Counted from the stretch's first letter, positions 23,039 through 34,308 are shown. The stretch is 64,000 bases of DNA from Trichopria drosophilae (GCA_030407085.1 CM059586.1:91137501-91201500); one strand, 5' to 3'. Numbers and translations: made by a program. Notes: generated by a model from the letters alone, not told the origin.

Positions 23039-24850
23039 TCAAAACTTACTTTTTGTTTTTGATTTTAAAACATTAAATCTCTCTGTAACACAATTGTTGA
23101 TAAATTTGGTGTGATAGTTACTGTTGGTCACTAATCCCTTAATAAATTCTATATTTTTGTTTATGAAAACCTTGTATGAAAGAGAGATAGCTCTGTCCAC
23201 CAGATTGAAAACAATGTTACGTTTTTGATTGGTGGGATGATTAGAACGATTCATAACAAGCCTGACTTAAGCTGTGGGTTTCTGATACCAGTCAGTAATG
23301 AGGTGGCTATTGTTTTTTTACAAATTTTAAGGTCTAGAAAATTAATTGTTTTATATTAATTTCTACTTTATATATAAATTATAGCTTTTTAACTGCTGAA
23401 AGTATTTCAATAGGTCCTCAACGGAATTTGATAGGTTATAGTTACAACTGTAAAAGAGTTAAGTCAACAGAAAATATAGTTATGGAAACGATATTTTGAC
23501 AGTTAATTCTACTACATTTAAAAACATTTTTAGTCAACTACTTAGTACACTAAAAATTATTCAATATGCTAGATCGATATATTTTTAATTGAATTTAGCA
23601 GAACTACATTTTTAGTCAATATAACTTCTTTACGGTGGTATCTGCAACTTAGAAAATTTTCTTGAAGCGTATCGAACTACTCTGCGTAGTTAAAAATAGT
23701 CAAATCAACTAAGATTTTTTCTGGAAATTTTTTTTAGTGGAATTATTTTTACTGCAGTTATTAGCGGTTGCTTTTTTATTATATTACTGCATGCCTTTAT
23801 GAGTTTTATATAATTATAAGAGTATAATATCGCATTTCTTGATCTCTAATAATTCGGAATACTTTTTCGTTTACTGGGTAAATAATACTAACTTAAGTAA
23901 AAACAGTAAAATTGACAACATCAACAAAGTTATACTAACACAAAAACTATTTCTTTTAACTACTCTCGACTCAACTTCTAAATGGTAGCTGAATTTGTCA
24001 AGTAATTTTTTTTCACTGTATAAGGAATGTCACATTTACTATACTAATTTGGTCATAACGTTTTGTTAAGCTCTTTATCACTAGTTTACAATTAGGAACA
24101 TTAGTGAACAAAAGAACTGACGTCAAGTACACTTTTACAAAGTAAAATGTTAAGATTTTATATTTTTTGTTTAAATTCAAAAGTATTGTTTATACGCGAT
24201 TTTGGAAGTGACACTACATCTTTTAATTTATCATAAAGAATATTTGCAAGGACATGATTTGGAGAATTCACACAATTGACAATTAATGGTCTAAAGGGGG
24301 GCGTTATGTATTTTGGGTAAAATGGAAGGGCAGTATCTGTTTGAAAAAAGGTGTTGTGAAATTATGTAGATAACAACTCGTTTTGATTTAGATCCTTAAG
24401 AATTGTGGCAACTTAGTGCTGCAATTTATATACATCTTTGTCATTTAAAAGTATGTTGGTTTTCGTAATATAATCGGTTATTATTATTATATAATTTGTT
24501 AAGACAGACCATTCGGTTACCTTTGGTAACTGTAGTAAAAAATAAATTGTCATTATTCTTGAGAAAATTTTTTGTAACAATAAGTTTTTTGAAATATTCT
24601 CTGTCTTCGTTAGCACGTTTTTGTTGGCAATTCTTTTTATACAATAAATTTTGACATTGTTAACCATATTTTTACGAATTTCATTTTTTGAATCCGAGTC
24701 AATATTTAAAAAATTTAACGAAGATTCAATATTTTTAATAGTACCAATAACATCTAGTTTTGAGAAATCAGAGCTATAACTGTAAGTAGAATCCAAACCA
24801 ATAACGTCAACAACGTCCTCGGGGACAGTTATGTCACTCAAAACCATTCG
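23039..24850 (-). mobile_element. Penelope-like retroelement (PLE) remnant, interrupted
   Basis: Three blocks on the minus strand lie in the order expected of a PLE. The N-terminal block (24847-24413) contains VPEDVVDVIGLDS and IKNIESSLNFL, matching the domain upstream of the RT. Then about 24330-24150 reads FYPKYITPPFRPLIVN and SPNHVLANILYDKL with a frame change, matching the PKIHK..RPIV and NSP..Y.LA..L blocks. Finally 23380-23039 has NFLDLKI, a WYQKPT word in a neighbouring frame, NRSNHPTNQKRNIVFNLVDRA and FINNCVTERF. The catalytic YxDD region falls in the gap occupied by a later insertion, and no GIY-YIG endonuclease was found. The element is dead. Confidence 0.85.
23400..24020. mobile_element. 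Small DNA element inserted in the PLE
   Basis: It shares TAGGTCCTCAACGGAA near 23412 and blocks such as ACATCAACA near 23925 with the element nested in the hAT at 39396-39724, in the same order. It ends in TTTTTTTTCACTGTATAAGG, an inverted form of the TACAGTGAAAAAAA ends common to small MITEs. It separates RT blocks of the Penelope-like element, so it inserted later. Exact boundaries are uncertain. Confidence 0.55.
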
Positions 24851-25094
24851 TCTGTATTATTATTAATTCCATAATTTTCATTTTTTTAATGTGCCGTCTC
24901 GTCCTCACATATTCAGTCTCAACAGTTTGTTTTTTGCACTCGGTAAAAAACACACCATTTTGACAAATCATCTTTCGGTGACAAAACTTTGAAAATGTAA
25001 TGTATTCTATTTAAAGGTAAAATCAAATATTCGATTTTATTCATCACCTATAGTGTGCTTTGTTCCTGTTAAGAAAATTAAAACAAATAGGTAT

Positions 25095-25168
25095 TTACAT
25101 CTTGAAGATGTCAACGAAATGTTGATGAAACATTGCTCGTTTAAATAAAGACAGAATGTCCTTTAATT
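25095..25168 (+). mobile_element. PLE-like or retroelement 3' terminal motif
   Basis: CTTGAAGATGTCAACGAAAT followed by GTTGATGAAACATTG and AAATAAAG has the GAAGATG..CGAAA..GAAAC layout often seen at the 3' end of Penelope-like and related insect retroelements. It lies head-to-head with the minus-strand PLE (24850 and downward), as if an inverted terminal copy or a second truncated element lies beside it. Confidence 0.45.
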
Positions 25169-25169
25169 T

Positions 25170-26185
25170 GTCTGTTTAGTGTTTTTTGGTTTTTATTTTC
25201 CATCTAATCAAAAATAGACCTAAAACCTAAACAACTTGGCTCCAACAGATCGAAATTTATTAAAATATTTTATTTTTATATTGATTATAGAAAAATTCTG
25301 TTTGTTAGCATGTATTTATTGAATGGAAATTATATTTTATTCTATTCCTACATGAAAAAGAACATTTCGGTTCAGAATAAAATAAAATACACTAAACAGG
25401 GCGATTTAGTTTAAATTTATTTAATTTTATGAGAATAATTAATGGAGTCAAGGGAAGATGTTTAACACAAATGCACTTGAAATATTGTTAAAAATCACAA
25501 ATCGATTTACTGTGTCACTGTAGTATTTAACAAAATTCTCTCCTACTCCGAGAAGAAATGTTGGGCGCCAAACTGCACTGATATACTAGTTAATTGGAAA
25601 TGGGAAAGGAACACTGTAACCTCTGAATTGTCACAAGAGACAGGTTCATGGATGTGATAAAAAAACTACTCAGAATTATCGTCAGGTTGTTACTTAACCT
25701 TTTTCGTTTTGGAAGGTCCCTATTGTTTGTTTATTCATATTGCGCCTTGAAGAAAAATGGACCCAAAAAGCTTAAAACAATCATGATGATCATTTGAACT
25801 CTTAATAAAGCCTCCTTGCCGGGTTCATCGCGAATAATGTTTGTTGTAGACCATCCAGTCTATTAAAATGATAACGTCTTCTTTTAAGTTTCAAGAAAGC
25901 AAGAACTTTGTTACAAATAAAGATTTTTAAGCTAATTATTTGCATGAAAATCTCTTAAAGCCATCAATTTCGCGATTTTAAAAAGCAAAAATTAAATTTA
26001 TGAAAAAGAGCCCGATGTATGATTTTTTTCTGGCACAGAATATCTTCTTTTTTACTAGAAAACATTCGTAAAAGAAAATCCTGGGTATTTTGAGTTTTCA
26101 CAATAACATATTTAAGCTCACTATGGAAGGCTCTTGAGCTTTAACTTTAAATTTAATGTCTTCAAAACATTTAACCGAAGATATT
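25170..26185. other. AT-rich DNA with one primer-binding-site-like word
   Basis: No gene. The minus strand contains TGGCGCCCAAC near 25562-25572, the form of a tRNA primer-binding site used by many LTR retrotransposons, but no LTR, gag or pol was seen around it. Confidence 0.35.
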
Positions 26186-26617
26186 CCCAGATAGCAAAGC
26201 GTGAGTCTCATGATGCCTTCATATTTGATATCTCACTTATGGATGCTTATGTGAATGCATATGAGAGTTCAGGAATGAGTAAAATATACGGGTTTAGAAT
26301 GCGCATGCGCAAACAATCTCCGCTTCTACGCACATATGAGACTTTCGTGATACTGGCTATGAGTCTATGTGGTTATGGTAATGATTGGCTAATAGTCTTG
26401 GTGGGCAACCAATCGGCGTCGGATGGAATGATGTGCGGCTAGAAGTTAGTGGATTGCGCATGAGCAAATTGTTCAATAATGCAAGACTAACATGTGAATT
26501 TCGATCGTCATCTGATTGGAGGACACAAATAGTACTCACGTGGAGCGTAGACATGAGCTTTAATCTCATTTGTGAGTTCCGTTATGCACCTTATGTGAAC
26601 TCACATTGCTATCTGGG
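26186..26617. mobile_element. 432-bp MITE with CCCAGATAGCAA terminal inverted repeats
   Basis: The left end CCCAGATAGCAAAGCGTGAG and right end (reverse complement) CCCAGATAGCAATGTGAG are inverted. The interior is less AT-rich than the surroundings and contains GCGCATGCGCAAAC (26300) and, inverted, TTGCTCATGCGCAA (26455-26468), so the body also folds back. Frames of 102 and 97 codons fall inside this element and are not genes. Confidence 0.75.
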
Positions 26618-26819
26618 CAGAGACAAAAAGCATCGTTCTGTACTCCGAAGCATTGATCACAAAACGATGGGTATCTAAACCTTAAAAAATTAATTTGAAG
26701 CACGAATAAGCTATCAGTTTTTGTAGTATTTGTTTTCCAAAACAATTATTCTTTAGAATGAATCCACGTATTCCTAAAAATTAACTAACCTATATTTTGA
26801 CAACGCTATCCCTCAATTA

Positions 26820-27620
26820 AGTCGTTACAATCGTGGCCAACTTGGATGTAAATCACCAGCGCGGTCTTAATTATTACTCGAATGAAGAAGATATAGGATG
26901 GTCACACCCAGCGAAAGGAGGAAACTTCTTTGTTGCTGGAATGCATTAATTTCGAAGGCGGCGAAATGGTGGCGTTGCCTATCGTAAAAAATGGCGGTAT
27001 CAACGTAGCCGGCGATCGGATTCCGGGAGGTGTCTCGAAGTTCTGGAGCGTAATCGAAAATGACGAATGGGGTAGCTAATCACCGCAGGAAATTTAAAAG
27101 GAAACGGCTTTAAGAGAAAATCGGGGACGGCCGCAAGAGCTCTCCTGAGCGCTGCCAAGCTCGTTATCGCGACTCTTGGGTTGATATATGGCAAGCGCGT
27201 TCCTCTCCCGTCCTGGCTTATAAGAGTATCCCCCCAGTATATATAAGAGGCGGTTTCACCATGCTCTTGTCTTTGGCAGCTGTAAAGAGCAAGCCACGCT
27301 CCTCGTTATCGCACGCAGTTCTCTTGGATTCGAACGGATATCCATTGTTCGGCTCACCGATTCGCGGCCGCCCCCTGACTCTTCCTCTGACCGCTCGCCC
27401 ACTTGCTACCTTTCCTTCTTGGACCGACGACATTGCCTTATTACTAGGAGGGCATTGGCTATGTTACGCTTGAATTCGGAAAGATATGCCTTTATCGACG
27501 TTCCCTTGCGAACCTCAAAGAAGTCTCTTTCTGCTTGGCATTATTACCATTCGGCTACGCAAGGGAGTTAACGTCTGCAAACGACACTACTTCCTGTCGA
27601 CTCTTCTGATAATCGACGTA
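26820..27620. promoter_or_regulatory. GC/CpG-rich island 4
   Basis: CpG-rich DNA containing TCTTAATTATTAC (26867) and GCATTAATTTCG (26942), both homeodomain-like words. A TATATATAAGAGG word lies at 27239. Short frames (60-71 codons) on both strands have no domain pattern. Likely a regulatory element or non-coding exon; unproven. Confidence 0.35.
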
Positions 27621-28073
27621 AAATACTGATGCAAAATTGGAGATTTTATACGACTTTGAGAAACAGTCGGTATTTTAAAATATCATACAAATCTTATACC
27701 TCATTTTTTTACCCGGAAAAAATAGGTCGCTAAAGCCAGAGATGTAGTATAATCTATGGTAGGTTGACATCTGGGTAGCCAAAACAACCGGACCATTCCA
27801 TCCAGTGAGAGACTGACAATATTAAAATTTAGTATAATAGTAATTCCACAGAGTTTTTTACTTTCCAACGCGGTAAAAGTTGAAAAAAAATTGATGGCAC
27901 ACCTACGGTATGACGTTTATCACAATGTAGGCTGTATATGTACCCTTAAAATCGTGATGTGCATAATTTTTTAGCAGACTTCTCGAAGGAAATAAAACTT
28001 TTTATTTTTTATTTCAACTGCTTAGCAAAATAGCATACAAATATAATTAGTACTGATAACACAGGTCAACATG
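27621..28073. other. AT-rich spacer
   Basis: No gene, repeat ends or structure recognised. Confidence 0.4.
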
Positions 28074-29315
28074 GTTTCGTTGTTGGGAAGCTGTAGATCA
28101 CTTCCGACATAATTTTGTGCGTAGAATCAGAATCCGAAGTCAGAAGTGGACCATCACGTCAGGATTTTCAGATATTTGAGGTTATTTACTCGAAAAACGC
28201 ATTTTTTTGCTATTTTTGAGGTAATGTACAGAAGACACAACATTTTTAGGAGTTTTTCCTTTCGTTGGATCATGTGACACTAGTCTTTTTCTTTAATATG
28301 GGATGCGCAGAATTCCATTACGACTTTTCTTCACCAAGATACGCCTATTTGAAATTACGATACACATGTAAATAAATTTAACTTGAAATGCTCTTGGAAA
28401 ACAACCTCGTGGTCAAGTTCAATGTCATGAAACCTATATAAATTTAAACAACTATGTAAAATTAAGTATAATTAATAGTATTTCTCGGTATTAAGGGTCA
28501 ATTAACTAATAATATAAAAATAAAATAATTTTTTGGTTTTCGATGGAAAACACGAAAATGGTAAAAAGATGAACATCGCCGGATTTTGTATGATAATCGC
28601 GACAAAACCTTAACTTTGGAATATTCATATCTGTATTTAAATTGATTTACATATAAATGGGTTTTGTGTCCCTCTAGCGAATATCGTAGAAACAAGTGCC
28701 TATTGTAAATAATATACATTTCGTCCCAGGATCCCGTGCAGACTCTTCAGTAGGGCAATCACGGGAATCCCTGCCCTAGATGTATATATGGTTTCTTCAT
28801 TTAGTGTGCAATTTTTAAATAAAACTATCAGAGGAGGAAGTGATAGAATTATTGTATAGATATATATACGACTATTATTCGGTAACGGTATATCGTTATC
28901 CAGTACGTATATATATTTGGTATCCAATGATAAAATCAAAATAATTGTTGCAACTAGCAACGAAAAGGTTTATCGCGATTATCATACAAAATCCGGCGAT
29001 GTTCATCTTTTTACCATTTTCGTGTTTTCCATCGAAAACCAAAAAATTATTTTATTTTTATATTATTAGTTAATTGACCCTTAATACCGAGAAATACTAT
29101 TAATTATACTTAATTTTAAATTACGACGGTCAAGAAGAAACCTTTTCGTTGCTAGTTGCAACAATTATTTTGATTAAACTATGTAAAATATGGATACTAA
29201 TAACTAAAATCACGTTTCAGTATTGTGACTGTTTTTTTTTTATAACGTTAATGGAATATATCTCGTAATTTCAAAATGGCCGTAAATTTGTAAGTAACAA
29301 TCTTAGGTGATGGTA
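28074..29315. mobile_element. Second copy of the 19966-20696 fold-back family, opposite orientation, truncated and interrupted
   Basis: 28074-28449 and 29190-29315 together align with the reverse complement of about 20215-20696. This includes GGGATGCGCAGAATTCCATT, TCATGAAACCTATATAAAT and AATGGAATATATCTCGTAAT. A 714-bp insertion splits the copy at 28462/29177. The far arm is missing after about 29315. Confidence 0.75.
28463..29176. mobile_element. 714-bp insertion with perfect 140-bp inverted repeat and 13-bp target duplication
   Basis: The 13-mer AACTATGTAAAAT occurs immediately left (28450-28462) and right (29177-29189). The uninterrupted family member at 20.3 kb has this site once, so it is a true duplication. 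Inside, 28463-28602 is repeated in inverted orientation at 28973-29112 without a difference that I could find over 140 bases. A further inverted word (GTTGCAACTAGCAACGAAAA, 28946-28966) is mirrored at about 29147-29167. The unique centre (28611-28935) carries an 86-codon minus-strand frame (28960-28700) with no known motif. No known family fits. Confidence 0.7.
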
Positions 29316-29329
29316 GCCCGTCTTCTTTT

Positions 29330-29977
29330 CATCGACACTTGTTCTCCGACATTTTTTCCTTGTAATATTTTTCTAGTAACATTTTTTCCTTGAACAATTT
29401 GTCCTCGTCACTTTTTCCCCAGCACTTTTTCCGCGATACTTTTCCCGACACTTTATTCCTTGTGATGTGTCGATAAATGTGAATAAAAGTATTCCACGCT
29501 TTTAGGCATTATTAGAAGAAGGTGGAGTTCTGACTGGTTAGGGTAGGTTAGTTTCAGAGCACGCATATGCTTTTAGTCATTGACAGGGGTTGGCAGAGTT
29601 CTGACTGGTTAGGTAAGGTTAGTTTCAGGACATGCATATGCTTTTAGGCATTCTTAGTGATAGACAGAGTCCTGTCCGGTCATCCTTTATATAAGAAAAA
29701 AAAAGCCTTGGTACACTTATCCCCTCTTATTACAAACATGTGAATAAATGTATTCCACGCTTTTAGGCATTATTAGAGGAAGATGGAGTTCTGACTGGTG
29801 AGGTTAGGTTAGTTTCAAGGCAACCATATGATTTGAGTTATTGATTGGGGTAGGCGGAGTTCTAACTAATAAGGTTAGGTTAGTTTCAGGACATGCATAT
29901 GCTTTTAGGCATTCTTAGTGAAAGACAGAGTCCTGTCTGGTCATCCTTTACATAAGAGAAAAGAGCCTTGGTACATC
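29330..29977 (+). repeat. Degenerate short repeats followed by a 263-bp tandem duplication
   Basis: 29340-29470 repeats ACATTTTTTCCTTG-like words. From 29478 a unit beginning GTGAATAAAAGTATTCCACG is repeated from 29741 (GTGAATAAATGTATTCCACG), a period of about 263 bp. Within each unit GTTCTGACTGGTTAGG..AGGTTAGTTTCAGG..CATGCATATGCTTTTAGGCATT occurs twice, so it is a higher-order repeat. GGTTAGGTTAG words resemble the insect TTAGG telomere unit but are too short to be telomeric. Confidence 0.7.
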
Positions 29978-30048
29978 ATCCCGGTCTGCACCTACTGGAA
30001 TCGTCAGTAAGGCTTAGTGGTACAGACCTGTCTTATACGCCGTTGTTG
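29978..30048 (+). repeat. Conserved hairpin module, copy 1
   Basis: Stem GGTCTGCACC (29983-29992) and GGTACAGACC (30019-30028) around a 26-base loop with TGGAATCGTCAGTAAGGCT, followed by TACGCCGTTGTT. Copy 2 at 49365-49436 has the same layout. One stem pair changes from C-G here to T-A there while pairing is kept. This could be the structured end of a retroelement. Confidence 0.55.
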
Positions 30049-30246
30049 AATTGTATTATTGAGAAGTCTTTTATAAGATGTTATACTGGATTTCTCCAAC
30101 TACGAGAATCCAGAACTCAATATTAAATCATGAAGTGCGAAGCACAATGTACAATCACACTCGATAAGACAGATAGTGATTTTATCATCTGTTGGCAAAC
30201 ATTAAGATGGTACATTTCTATTGGATGACAGGGGGCGTCTTACTAG

Positions 30247-30632
30247 CCCGGGAAAAAATGGATTATATATAATTATATATAATTTTTGATACAATTAGAT
30301 CCAATTATATATAATAATATATAATTATATACAATTTTTGATACAATTAGATCCAATTATATATAATTATATATGGGTTTTGGCCGTATATAATTATATA
30401 CAAAGCCGTCAATTATATACAATTATATATGCTAATATATAATTATATATGTTTGTATACGATTATATATAATTATATATAATTATATATAATAATATAT
30501 AATTGGATCTAATTGTATCAAAAATTGTATATAATTATATATAATCGTATATAAACATATATAATTATATATTATTATATATAATTGCATCTAAATTTAT
30601 ATATAATTATATATAATCCATTTATTCCCGGG
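30247..30632. mobile_element. 386-bp AT-rich palindromic MITE
   Basis: The ends CCCGGGAAAAAATGGATTAT and (inverted) CCCGGGAATAAATGGATTAT bound a body made of ATATATAATTATATATAA words, with the unit TTTTTGATACAATTAGATCC occurring twice on the left and inverted on the right. The two halves mirror each other around about 30400-30440. No clear target duplication. Confidence 0.75.
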
Positions 30633-31525
30633 AGGCCATGCGCCAAATTTAAATATAATGGATTTGTAATGCTCACGTTATTAATAAATATATTTGATGT
30701 ATTCATTATAAGACCACCTTTACATCATCCTTTTCAAAAGTAGCACACTTTGTTGAATTGCAGTATTATAGTTCGAATTATGCATAATTTTGTATTCCTT
30801 TTCATTTTAAGTGAGGTTCGTTTTAATTATTCGGAATCAATGTTACTATTACTATGTTACTTTGTATATAAATATTTCTTATTAAAATTTAAATCTTTTA
30901 TTATGAATTACATGCATCTGTTACTTTTTCCTAAAATCATCGGAACGCTGAAACATACGATGAAAAATAATGAAAAATCAAATACTCCTATTTGCCCTCG
31001 AACTGGTTTCTGTTTAGTTTGCTTGCTTGGATTCGTCCCAAAATGGGGATATTTTTCGTTCCGATATTCCAATAATATATAGAAGAAATCAGAAAAATTT
31101 CACGTTATTTTTCTAAAATTGCAAAAGTGAGGCTCAGAAAAGCTTTTTGTTCGAAATTTTCACCAAAAAGTTCATGAAAAAGTCTATCAGAAAACATGGT
31201 TTGCATGATCATTCCTGACCGATTTGATTCTTCTATACAGTGTTGAAATTAACGAGTATAAATTTAACAAAAGGCATGTTTACTGTATAATTTTCGGACA
31301 ACTTAATTCGATCTCGTTGTGAAACACGTGAAAAAACAGCAATGTTTTATTTCATTGCATGGAAAATATTAAAAATTTTGAAACACTTCGTTTTTAAGAT
31401 GCCTAAATCAAGACACATTTTAAAAAAGGACACTTTTCAGCGTCATCATTTAACCCTAATATAATGTACTGTATATTGCCATGCGTGCATCACTCCGCAC
31501 TGCAAAATTGGGTCTTATAGGTGTC
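30633..31525. other. AT-rich DNA
   Basis: A 110-codon frame at 30750-31082 is Phe/Leu-rich as expected from AT-rich DNA and shows no motif. Nothing else recognised. Confidence 0.4.
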
Positions 31526-32660
31526 TTAACCCTTTATCGACGGGAGGGACATATTTTCAACACCGATTTGAACATCGATAATATGTATATAAACGCATTT
31601 GGAAAAATTTTATCTCCACGGTTTCTAACGTAAAATTTTATCCTCTTTCAGAATCTTTCAATAAAATTTTGATCAAATGAACCGCAAAAAAGTTATACAA
31701 GTTTTTTTGTAAAAAAGCATGGTTTTTTACATTTTCTTTGTTATTAAAACGTCACTTTCACCATGAAATGGCGGTAGGAAACATGTCTATGGTGAAAATA
31801 TCGCATCCTTGGACACCCAGGATTAAAATGTACCGTGCGCCAATTTTAATTCAAGATGGCGTCTTCGAAAATGGCGCCTGGAAGATCAAAATTTCTTTTA
31901 TAAATTAACAAATTTTTTTCTTAATTATCGACCTTTAAATCAGCTGTATGACATACAGCTTTAAAAAGTTTGAAAAAATTATCTGTTTAGTAATTTTTTA
32001 CGTGGAATTCAGTGGTGCTAGAATAAAAAGTGTAAAAAATTTGTTTGACCCAAACAAAAATTTTCTTTTTCGAAAAAATCGGAATTTTTTAAAATCCATA
32101 CGAGAGGCTGTAGAAAATGTGTTTCCATGTTCACCCTAATTTTCTTGAATTTTTACATTAATTAAAAAAAATGTAGAAGCATTTTTTCGAAAAAACAAAT
32201 TTTTTACGCGCTAAAATTTAGAGGTCAAAAAAATTATTTCTAGAGTAATTTTTAACGTGGAATTTAGTGGTGTTAGAATAAAAAATGTAAAACTTTTTTT
32301 TTACGCTTAAAAAAATTGTGTTGTTCTCTACAAAAAATTTATTTTTGAAAAAATCGGAATTTTTTAAAATCCATACGAGAGGTTGTAGAAAACATGTTTT
32401 TATGTTCACCCTAATTTTTTTGAATTTTTAAATTAAGTTAGAAAAATGTAGTTGCATTATTTCAAAACAACAAATTTTTGTTTAAACTACAATTTATGGG
32501 TCAACGAAATTTCTTACGCTTTTTATTCTAGCACCACTGAATTCCTCGTCAAAAATGACAAAAGAAACAATAGTTTCAAATTTGTTAAAGGTGTATTTCA
32601 TAGAGTTGATTTTGAAGGTGGTGCCTCCCCTTAACAGAAAATTTTCTAAGAACAATAATG
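31526..32660. mobile_element. TTAACCC-type element with internal duplicated segment
   Basis: Starts TTAA-CCCTTTATCGACGGGAGG with GGGACATAT just inside (31545). The blocks that follow (ACGTAAAATTTTAT, AAAAAAGTTAT, GAAAATATCGCATCCTT..AAAATGT, then AAGATGGCG) occur in the same order as in 43782-44888. A segment with CGTGGAATTCAGTGGTGCTAGAA (32001) recurs at 32256 and, inverted, near 32520-32550. A near-palindrome AGCTGTATGACATACAGCT lies at about 31941-31959. The right end is not clear. Confidence 0.55.
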
Positions 32661-33195
32661 CTTTGGAACGAGTTAAAGAATGCTCTCAAATTTTATCAGA
32701 ATGAATCGATACATTTTTTTATTTTTCAACGAAATTTTGAAAAAAGACATTGGAAAAATTCTGAAAAAAATTGAGAAGATTCTTCAACAAATTCTAAGAT
32801 ATTTTTGTTCTAAGGAAATTTTCTCTAAAGTCTATAGTTTTCATGAGAATAAATTATTAAACTTTTCTTGCTTTCAAAACTACTGATTTATTTTCACGAA
32901 ATATAAAAAATAGACTGTAGAAAAAATTTCCTTACAACAAAAATGGTTTAGAATTTGTTAGTAAACATCAAATTTTTTCAGATTTTTTACTTCGACCCAA
33001 GGTTTTATTTGCAGGTGCAGACCAAGGAATTTTGAACTAAACTCAAAGACGTTGTAATATAGACTGACTAAATTTTGAAGACAAATATGAAAATTACATA
33101 TGGCTGAAGAAAACAAAGAATTTCGAAAGATTGGTATCACGAAGACATGAAAATAAAGAGTACTAGGCATCATAAATTTTCAAATGATTTGGGCG
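32661..33195. other. AT-rich spacer
   Basis: Low-complexity DNA with TTTTCTAAG..AAATTTTCT inverted words. No gene recognised. Confidence 0.4.
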
Positions 33196-33199
33196 ATGA

Positions 33200-34180
33200 G
33201 TAGCCAGTGGTCACGGAAGTATAAGAATCTTCATCAGGAGAAGTAAATAGAGAGACCGATGGTTAGAGATACAGGAGGGCATAGAGGATGGAGGGAAGGA
33301 TAACGAGAAAGCAAAGAACAAGAAGGAAGAAATGAGGATGACCTGGACGATTGGAGGAACCGGAGCATCGGTAGGTCCGGGAGGAAGCAGAACGGAACGG
33401 TCGAGAGTCGCCGCCACCGACGGTGGACGCGCTGCAGCAATCACGGCTGAGGCCTAAGGAGCGCAGTCACGTACTCGCGGGATACGCCCGACAAAAAACA
33501 CGCGGTGTTGGTTTAACCGGGCTCTAGCAAGTTATGATGAGAAATGTAATTTACATTATCCACGCTTTTTGCCGAGCGGGCCCCTTTCTTCCTCTGACGT
33601 AACAATCGGCCGCTTCAAAGTGCGTAGGTGGGGGTTGTGGAACAAGAAACCTCCCGAGGACACCAAAGAAAAGGATCTGTCGTCGCCCGGCGTCCTCGTT
33701 CTCTTCTGCGGGGCCCTAGGGCCGAAAACCGCGGAGTCGAAAGCGGATGCGCTCATGACGGGCATAAATTGCACCGAGACTCGAGCGTGCGCGAGGCGGG
33801 TGGAATGAAAGAAACGAATGGGAGGAAATGACGGGAAAAGGAGTGGGAGAGGATCCTTCTTATGAATGAAGTTGTTAGCTGGACTTGCGTAATTTATTCT
33901 CGTCGCGATCACGCGCGAGGTCAATGGCATCGACTCACCGCCAATTACGACTTTGAATTCAGTCTTTTTCTCTACGCTTCTTAAACAAATAATCGTAATC
34001 GCGCCGCGCTCATGTCTACGTTGATTTAGCAAATTGAACGGTTCTCAGATTCGCGAAGCGGGAACCCTACCGGCGCGTAAAAGAAAAAATTGCGGCCTCG
34101 ATTATGCCATTGGCCAGATTGCCTTCTTACTGTATATTTTCCGGTTAATTAAACGAGTGAGATCGAGTAACTGCAGAGCA
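33200..34180. promoter_or_regulatory. GC/CpG-rich island 5
   Basis: Purine-rich flank (33240-33390), then CpG-rich DNA to about 34080. Contains GTAATTTACATTA (33547), GCCAATTACGAC (33941) and GTTAATTAAACGAG (34143). The 158-codon minus frame (33556-34032) is overlapped by open plus-strand frames and is Arg/Ser/Pro-rich without domain pattern. Regulatory function is an inference. Confidence 0.35.
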
Positions 34181-34308
34181 TTACCCGCACTGTTAAAAAT
34201 TTTCTCAAATTTAATACATTTTTAATATGCACAAGTAAATTAATTGTAATATCTACTGTCTTAATTTTAAATGATTATACATCAAATATTAAAGGTTTAA
34301 TATGCATA

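Noticed and set aside
25095..25135. Hammerhead ribozyme in the PLE-like 3' motif
   Set aside because: The CTGATGA, stem II and GAAA core cannot be placed in the right order with paired helices.
25562..25572. LTR retrotransposon primer-binding site TGGCGCCCAAC
   Set aside because: No LTR ends, gag or pol nearby; an 11-base match alone is too weak.
29540..29890. Telomeric TTAGG array
   Set aside because: Only one or two TTAGG units at a time, embedded in a longer non-telomeric tandem unit.
33556..34032. 158-codon minus-strand frame in GC island 5
   Set aside because: Same reasons: several overlapping frames on both strands and no recognisable protein motif.
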